64,000 nt of DNA from contig CM026426.1 of NCBI GenBank assembly GCA_014871385.1, forward strand, positions 69,246,674-69,310,673, read 5' to 3'. Of this stretch, positions 57,102-64,000 are shown one piece after another. Position 1 is the first letter of the stretch; each line of letters opens with the position of its first letter. The stretch is from Ceratodon purpureus. Lineage: Eukaryota > Streptophyta > Bryopsida > Pseudoditrichales > Ditrichaceae. The position numbers were made by a program, and so were the translations under genes. The notes below the pieces were generated by a model that saw only the letters and a program-made list of their open reading frames with translations, did no database searches and had not been told where the DNA came from.

Positions 57102-57573
57102 CTATTGTTGGTCGTGGGGTGGCTGTCCAAGAAGTACAATCCAGTCAGCAACATGCCACCTGGAGTTTACTCTAACGTGGATCAGGCGGCTCAGAGTATA
57201 GCTTTGCATAGAAGCTGGTTGCAGTCTGACTGAGGAATGGCTCTTGGACATGGAGCTGGCCGTCCTCTCTAGTAAGCTGAGTGATAACCGTAGCTTTTGG
57301 TTTCTCGCAAATCCACTTGAAAAAATCCACGTTGCAGTAGTGACCTCTCTCGCCCCACCTAACTCTAGCTCTAATCCTTGCTCCTTCCGCTGCAGTCCGG
57401 GTGAAGGCCGCAAGGCGTTGCTTGAGTCTAGCTACCTTGAGCTTTTGCGAGGGAAAGAAGGGGTCGTTTTGGAGAGTCTCTTTCGCTTCCAGCAGCTCCG
57501 CATTGAGAGCCGTTGCAGCTGCTCTCCTGTCTAATGCTTTCTTCACACAGTAGGATTTGTAATAGTTAATCAC
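57102..57573 (-). pseudogene. LINE-type non-LTR retrotransposon remnant
   Basis: The segment ARIRARVRWGERGHYCNVDF, then FFKWICEKPKATVITQL and SFYAKLYSEP, matches the linker between endonuclease and reverse transcriptase of plant LINEs (usually ARIRWLKEGDRNTKFFH, then an I..L...G block). Neither the endonuclease nor the RT palm is seen. A 5'- and 3'-truncated fragment. Confidence 0.5.
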
Positions 57574-58867
57574 ACCGTTAATCTTTGCATAGAAGGATAG
57601 GTACGGGGGGCAATCAGCACAAATCTTTTTTAATTTCAGGAGCTATTTTCTCAAGTTATCGCACATTCATCTTCCATGGAGGTTTCTGGTTGGAGACCTC
57701 ACCCAATGTGACACTTAGTTGTACCAGAAGGTGGTCATAGATGGCAGAGTCCGAATGAATTGAGTAACAAGTGATGCTAGCCAGGTCTCTGCTGAGGTGG
57801 CTAACAAAGGTGTAAATTTTATCCAACTAAGCTAGGATATGTTGATTGCCATTTCTGCCATTTTCCCATGGCCTGGGGAGGATCAGCCCCCACACTGGTA
57901 CCCTCGCGGGACGGAGTGTGGGGCGTCATTTCCTCCCCCCCCCCCGTCGTTCCCCATCGAAGTTCTATGTTCCCCCCGCTCCCTTCCCGCCTGTCCGTGG
58001 CAGCAACCTTGTCGCCCTCCCTCCGTTGACCCCCTCCCTCGCTTCTCCCTCGCAGGTCGCAACCTGCAGGCCCGCTTGTCGCCATCGCTGTCGCCACCTC
58101 GCCTTCCCGGGGAGCCCTATCCCTCTCGTCCTGCAGCAAGTCGCTGCAGCCTCCCTCAGGTACAGTGCTATTTTTTTATTTTATTTTTTTATAATTGCTT
58201 CATTCCTTCTCATTGCTTGCTTTGTGTCTAGTTTTGGTTGCTTTTGTGGCTTTCACCTTGGAATGAGAAGTTTTAGTCAGATATATTTTAGGTTTTTAAG
58301 TTGCATGTCTTTCATTTTTTATTGAGAATTATTTGTTATCTTTTTGTAGTTTGAACTGTAGGTTTAAGAAGAAAGAAAGGAGTTAGAATTAGTATTAGGT
58401 TTTAGGGTAAATAGAAGCCTCAACCTTGTAACAAATGATTTCTAATGTACGTTGATGCAAGCTATTTTCTACATTTGTCTTGATGTTTGATTGTGCTTTG
58501 GTTTAGAATCATTCAATTCTTGTAGGTATGGATTGTCTTGAAGAAATGTATGGATTGTATTTACATTTGCTAAGCTTGTATTGTTTTTGGAGAGTTAGGG
58601 TTTAGTGTTTTAGCTATTTTGCTCATTGTATAAACTTCTTAAAGTGTAACATATGTGAGGTTTAGTTGAATGTTGATTGTAGGCTTCTAGTTTTGTATTA
58701 CAAAGTACTAAATGTCAAATTGTATGTTCATTTGCAATTACATTCAATCTTGGAGTTTTTTTTTAAATGATTGCAATCCTTTTGGATTTAGAATCATGGA
58801 GTATTGAGTTTAGAGGTTTTAATGTTATTTGGAACTAATTGAATTTTAATTGTGATTTTTTGTAGCC
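57574..58867. other. GC-rich block then A/T-rich intron-like sequence
   Basis: 57850-58158 is C-rich and resembles a 5' untranslated exon, ending CCCTCAG|GTACAGT. From 58160 to the TTTTTTGTAG acceptor before 58866 it is T-rich and intron-like. This would make it the leader exon and first intron of the gene at 58868. Long open frames here lack motifs and are probably compositional. Confidence 0.4.
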
Positions 58868-59183
58868 ATGGTGAAGAGGAAGAGGAGTAGGAATGGAGGT
58901 GAGACACTTAGAGTGGTGGACAACTTGGATCATGCAATTCAAGGAGAGCATTTGCCCAAAGGTAAAGCTAATTGTTTTTTGAAATGTTTGCAATTCTTTT
59001 AGATTTAGAATTATGGAGTTTTGAGTTTAGTATTTCTAAAGCTATTTGGAACTCATTGATTTTTAATTGTGTTTTTTTGTAGCCATTGTGAAGAGGAATA
59101 GGAATGGTGATGAGATACCTAAAGTGGTGGAAAAGATGGATGATGCAATTGAAGGAGAGCATTAGTCCAAAGGTAAAAGTAAG
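58771..59183 (+). repeat. Tandem duplication of an exon with its intron flank, about 217 bp
   Basis: Copy 1, 58771-58969, and copy 2, 58988-59183, share the intron tail (TTGCAAT.CTTTT.GATTTAGA, TTTTTTGTAGCCAT) and the exon (GTGAAGAGGAA.AGGA.TAGG..., then AAGGAGAGCATT). Copy 2 has CATTAG where copy 1 has CATTTG, creating a stop. Confidence 0.85.
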
Positions 59184-60210
59184 GATGACCCCGACTTGTG
59201 CCTTGTAAGTGTGAACAATCAGAAGTATCCATATGGACCTTTCAAACACAAGTATTACATCAATCAACACATGAAGAAAGCTCATAAGTTGGAGTTAGAG
59301 AAATTGAAGCCCGGGCCTAAAGAAGATGAGAATGAGAAGACCAAGAAAAAGAAGAAGAAGACTACCAAGAATCCGAATTTGAAGATCATGACCACATCTT
59401 ACTTGAGAGAGAAGGAGTTTGAGAAGAAGAAGGAGGCTTGGAGCATTAGGGCTCAAATGTCTTGGAAGAAATTGGAGGAGAGAGCTAGGAAGGAGCCACC
59501 TCCAAGGCAATGCCCACTCCTTTTTAGTCTCATCAAGAGTGGTGGGAAGTTAGAAGAGTTTCTTGGAGTGAAGTCTTTGGGCAAAGGTAATCTAAATTTC
59601 TCCAAAATTGAGAAATTGCACAACTTGGAGGCCCTTGCAACTTTGGTGAGAACAAACCTTCAAAACAACAAGAAAGTGACCAAGGCTTTTCAAGAACTTT
59701 TTTATTATTCCAAGTGGCAAAGGATTGAGAAAGAAAGGAAGGGTTTGGTGGCTTCTATTGTGAAGTGGCACCGTGCAAAGAGTATGAAGAATATGTGAGT
59801 TTAAATTTCTTTTCTTCTTCTAAGTTTTGTCATTGTTTATGTTTATGTTAAGAGTTTTACATTTTCATATACTTATGTATTATTTTAATTTTTTTATGTC
59901 TAGTCTCATCACTAGGGAGGATAAGTGGATTGCAAGATACTTATTTTTGAAAACCAAGTTTTATGAGATGGAGAATGTGTCAAGAATGGAGCGTGTGGAG
60001 GTTGTATGTGATTCCTATCGTGCAAAACATGGCTTATGTGATGATATCTTTAATAGTGAAGAAGAGGGAAGTGGAGAAGATGAGGTTGAAGAGGGGGTTT
60101 ATGAAGAGATAGTTTCACAAACCGATGATGATGAAGAAGAAGAGAATCATGATAATGAAGAAGGGCATGAAGAGGATGGTGGAGCTAGTAGAGAAGGAGA
60201 TGGAGAATGA
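58868..60210 (+). CDS. Unrecognised Lys-rich gene with acidic tail (possibly broken)
   Basis: Exon 1 58868-58961 (MVKRKRSRNGGE...), donor AAAG|GTAAAG. Exon 2 59083-59794. Exon 3 59904-60210 (acceptor GTCTAG). Phases 1 and 2 agree. Exon 2 starts with a duplicate of exon 1 and carries an in-frame TAG at 59163-59165, so either the gene is broken or a later start is used. The protein has YYINQHMKKAHK (a His-x3-4-His zinc-finger-like end), a Lys-rich stretch, SLIKSGGKLEEFLG and a Trp-containing SKWQRIEKERKG region. The C-terminus is very acidic (SQTDDDEEEENHDNEEGHEE). I do not recognise the family. Proximity to the transposase at 61.5 kb suggests it may be that element's second gene, which is inference. 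Confidence 0.4.
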
Positions 60211-61536
60211 GAAAATAATGGAAGAGATGATGGAGTTGAAAGAGATGGTGTTATTCGAGGAGAAGGAAGTGGAGTAAGAGAAGACCAAGGAAACGGATAA
60301 GATGTTTACGATTTCCAATTACATTAGTGCTTTTGGTTTTGTAACCTTTCTTATTCATTGACTTGTTTCCAACCTCATTGTGATGGTTGAAAGAATATTG
60401 TGGAATATGAAGTATCCATTTTTGCATATCATTGTTTTACTTGGAATGTCAATTTTGTGGATTAATTGAAACACTTTTCTTTTATAAATCTTTTCCATCA
60501 TTTTTAAGAGAGAGATTTGCAAACGGATTTGTGAGTTCATTGTAAACCATAAAAATAAGTGTATTTCCAAATTCAAGGTTGCCAAGGTTTTGCCCTTTAG
60601 AGATTTAACTATTTGTTTCAAAATTGATTCGTAATGGGTATTTCCTTTGCCCCTAAGCTTTTGTGATATATCAAAGTTCTTCAAGATGGGTATTGGAGAG
60701 ATTATGAGCCTTAAGGCTTAAAAATCAGAGATATAGTTATTGAGCCCAAAATTGTTTTGTGATGGGTATTACACTCAAGTCATGTGATAGTTGAAATTTG
60801 TTTCGTGATGGGTATTGCACTTGGGTCATGTGATAGTTGAAAATGACTTCAAGATGGGTATTGCTCTAAGCTCATGATATATTCAAAGACTCATTGAGAT
60901 GAGTATTGCGAGGTCAAGGACCTTGAAGCTAAAACCAGAGATATAATTATTCAGCCAAAAATTGATTCGTGATGGGTATTACACTCAAGTCATGTGATAG
61001 TTGAAAACAACTTCGTGATGGGTATCGCACTTGGGTCATGTAATAGTTGAAAATATGTTTGATATGGATATTGCTCTAAGCTCATGATATATTTGAAGAT
61101 TCATTGAGATGGGTATTGCGAGGTCAAGGAGCTTGAAATTTAAAAACCAGAGATATAATTATTGTGCCCAAAATTATTTCGTGATGGGTATTCCTATGAA
61201 GCTCATGTATATTTTTTTATTTTTTTTAAATGGATATTGCAAAGCTCATGTTTCCAAGCAATTACAAGACAATGATGGAATTTCTTTTTAAAATTAAAAT
61301 TGTGATGGGTATGGACATGAAGTTATAATAAGAGTTTATAAATTATTGAAATTATGATTTGGATGGTTTCTTTTAAAATTTTACAAGACGCACCACCTAG
61401 ACATTTTGAATTTTATGGCATCATTAAAAAAAACATTTATGAATGTGCAATAGTACTTCTTTATATTAACTTATAGTATCTTAAAAAATTAAACTTTTAC
61501 AACCAAGATAAGTCTTCAATAAATTATTACAACGCT
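60211..61536. other. A/T-rich interval holding a degenerate tandem repeat
   Basis: Apart from the GATGGGTATT repeat block at 60630-61200, I see only A/T-rich sequence and short chance frames. It separates the Lys-rich gene from the convergent transposase. Confidence 0.5.
60630..61200. repeat. Degenerate tandem repeat with GATGGGTATT core
   Basis: The core (T)CGTGATGGGTATT recurs about every 55-60 bp, as sub-units of a composite period of about 228 bp. Examples are ACACTCAAGTCATGTGATAG at about 60770 and 60990, and GCGAGGTCAAGGA at about 60908 and 61118. About two and a half composite copies. Confidence 0.75.
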
Positions 61537-64000
61537 GTTTTTTTCCTCTTCTTATGAGTGGACATCCTTGTCAAAGCTATTTCTCGGTAATCCTTTCTTC
61601 GAACAATTGAGGAGCCGAAACCATCATCGACTACCTTGAATACGGTTGGAGGATGCAAAACCTGTGCACCTTTTTATGACCGAAACCGTCTGACGCTTGT
61701 GACGAATTTTGTCATCATGGCTTGGAGGTGTTGGACCAATTCTAAACCACCTTCAAGTGCTAATTCTCTAGACTCTTCTACAAGTTTATCAATTACTTGT
61801 AAAGATCCTTCTATAGAAGGTTGAGTTTCCCTAACACCATCAAAGTCTTTAGACGAACTTGCTTCATCAAAGTCTTGTGGAGCAATGTTGTCATGTATAT
61901 TGGTAACATCCTCAATGTCCTCTTCATCTTCATCTCCTTTGATGTCTTCAAATGGGTCTATTGGAACACTATGCTCAAACATAGCCTGAAGCCCTTCACG
62001 TACCGAGCCATAATAAGTACCAAGGAACTTCAACATGTCATTCCAAGAAATATCGGTGGAAAACTTGATAATAACAAATTGATGTTTGCACATGTTCCTA
62101 CAAATGGCCCATTCACAAGAACATGAAGCATATTTGATATAAAGATCGATAATAACATACCATCGCCCAAGGGCACTTTAGGAATACACCTGCCAGAGTC
62201 CTTCAATTGCATGATGTCTTTAAACATATTCGATAGGTATAACCTTAGCCTTGGCAATTCTGCTTGCCACAATCTTCTCAACGTGCTTATTCAATATAAA
62301 GCCGTTTAACTTCCTCCCATCGTTGTACATGTAATGTGTCTCTATTGGATTAGTCAACCGCCATACTAGAGAATCCATCCTCTTCTTTTGAAGCTAGTGA
62401 TTGTCAATCTTCATCCATCTTTTAAGAGCAGCATGATATGACTCAATGCTAGCTTGTGTGTCTTGATTGGAGTGGGGATTCCTTCGATGACCAATAAGAT
62501 ACATGTGTATAAAAAGAATACAATACATAATGTTATTTTAGTATTCAGATTCATACATAAAATGACAGACTTCCATGATCAATGCTTTCACTCTATAAAC
62601 TAAAAAGAATCATAAGAATTGGAAATGGAAATATCAAATAGTTTTCGAAATGGTATAAAGAGAAATTCACCTTGATGGTCATAATGAACCTCAATGTACT
62701 CTTCCATGCTTTTGATATAGAAAAAGTTGAACATGCTTTTGCTCCGAACACGAGCACGCTTCAGGAAATCCTCCTCTATTTCTTGGTACTCAATGGGCAT
62801 GTACAAAAAAGAATGCAATTGCCGATAAACAAGCTCTCTTAAAGAACTTAGGTTGGGTACTTTGGTCCAAATGTGGTTCTTCCAATTCTTTAGAACATGG
62901 AAAGCACATATTAAATAAATAGGAACCTCTGATTCAGGCCAAGCCCGTTTCAAAGTATTCCTTTGTTCTACAGCATCATCAACAATAAAGCACGATGGAA
63001 GAAAATTAGGTCTTGTACCTTCCAAATTTCTTTGAAGAGGTTCTAACCATATTACTAAATCCTCCTCTGATGATCGACTACTTAACACCTATGCAACGGG
63101 AATGCCATTTCTCCAGTGATCAAAGACAAGCAAAGAATAAAGAGGGTACTTGGGGACATTTGTACCGAAAGTCGCATCCATTGCAATGGCCCCATTATGT
63201 CCATATTTTAGCATCATCTCCTTTTGCCAAGGAGTATGAATTCCAAGAATGAAAGGCAAATCGGTCACATCATCATTTTCATGCCACATGAAGACATTCT
63301 CAGGATGTTCCTTCATCCACATCTTCACGCTCTCGAAATCATTAGGGTGTCAGCGTCATACTCCCATCTTGAGTCTGCTCTCATAATAAGTAATGTCCCG
63401 TAGTTCCACAAAGTCATCGCGAATCTCAAGACATTTCATCTTCCTCCTCTCAATCCAATTCCGTCTATGCTCCTCATAAACTTGTTTAGCAGTGAATACT
63501 TCACTTAAACGTGTTTTTATCCATTTTTTCAACTCAAAGGACATTCTTGGTTGATAAGCTGATTTTCTCTCTATAGAATCTTTGTCTTCTAATCTATGTG
63601 CAGGTGTCCCGTCTTCCCTATAGTGGTCAACCTGGTAATAAGCAACCTCAGCCACATCTCGCCTAAGCAAGAGTTGCTTGATAGAGAATCTAGCCAGACA
63701 TCCTCGTTTTTTGGAATGGGGATGAGCAGGGTCCCCTCTAAGATCTTTAGAACCAAAAGGACACTCATAACAAACATGCTCAATGTAAGAGTCTACCTAA
63801 GGCCTTAACACATGTCTTCCTTGAATCTTCTCAGCAACGTTCCATCCCACTTCTATTCCACCTTCACATGTTTGTCCCCTTAAGAAATCTCCCACTCTGT
63901 TGAATGGAATGTATGCACGCATGATGGTAGTCGTGTTTCCATAGCCTTTTCGTGCTCCTTGCTTCCATGTAAGATCTTGAAAGGAAATTGGTCCCACGGG
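61537..64000 (-). pseudogene. FAR1/MuDR-type MULE transposase with SWIM finger, partial at window edge, decayed
   Basis: Runs in from the right edge on the minus strand. It has a VWLDSLSSNSC region, then VYEEHRRNWIERRKMK. The DDE core is MWHENDDVTDLPFI, AIAMDATFGTNVPKYPLYSL and FDHWRNGIPVA, followed by PSCFIVDDAVEQRNTLKRAW (second Asp) and LICAFHVLKNWKNH (C-x2-H). The SWIM finger is CSCEWAICRNMCKHQFVI near 62075-62125. An acidic region and a Lys-rich end (THKKRKKTAL) follow. The frame is broken by TGA and a shift near 63356, TAG at about 63085 (where WVLSSR is expected after GIPVA), and TAA near 61674. It is a different family from the element at 34-51 kb. Confidence 0.85.

Noticed and set aside
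57819..58330. Pro/Arg-rich proteins on both strands
   Set aside because: A C-rich leader-like block open in many frames; it ends in a donor-like CAG|GTACAG and has no domain.

Overview
The window looks like repeat-rich nuclear DNA of a land plant. The evidence is GT-AG introns, CACTA elements of the plant TNP2/TNP1 type, Mutator-like genes with SWIM zinc fingers, a Copia element primed by initiator tRNA-Met, TTTAGGG-type telomere-like repeats, and a fragment of a 12-oxophytodienoate-reductase-like gene. I saw no tRNA, rRNA, CRISPR array or ordinary single-copy host gene. A non-seed plant is possible, but I cannot fix the species.

Layout. 0.8-2.3 kb: long-inverted-repeat element. 3.4-14.3 kb: a CACTA element with two divergent genes, a TNP1-like gene (minus) and a TNP2 transposase gene (plus). 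Their exon phases are consistent, but both carry in-frame stops. 16.2 kb: a small F-box-like ORF. 18.3-19.7 kb: a second, partial TNP2 on the minus strand. From 20.19 kb to about 53.79 kb there are two nested copies of one large Mutator-like element. The inner copy (34,079-50,979; 16.9 kb) has matching terminal inverted repeats and a 9-10 bp target duplication. It sits five codons into the transposase gene of the older outer copy. 53.8-57 kb: a truncated Copia element with a MITE in its LTR, then a LINE remnant. 58-60 kb: an unrecognised gene with a duplicated exon. 61.5-64 kb: a decayed FAR1/MuDR-type transposase that runs off the window.

The main discovery candidate is the cargo of the large Mutator-like element. 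Besides a divergent SWIM transposase it carries a ten-exon gene encoding a ParB-like domain fused to a beta-class (motif IV before motif I) DNA methyltransferase-like domain. In the inner copy this gene is open for 1,056 codons across all ten exons, although both transposase copies are broken. Just upstream lies a small protein with four tandem heptads resembling the RNA polymerase II CTD (YxPTSPx). Upstream of that, each element copy holds a different hairpin-bearing satellite array at the equivalent place. A basic nuclear-type protein is divergently paired with the transposase, and a small acidic protein lies downstream of it. The methyltransferase motif IV reads DIPE instead of DPPY in both copies.

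The outer copy is heavily decayed. It shows a roughly 280-bp inversion in the ParB exon, frameshifts, internal transposase deletions, a captured reductase fragment, and a 1-kb foldback element with telomere-like repeats inserted in a satellite hairpin. Nearly all nonsense codons in the CACTA genes are explicable as C-to-T changes (CAG to TAG, CAA to TAA, CGA to TGA), which suits deamination of methylated cytosines.
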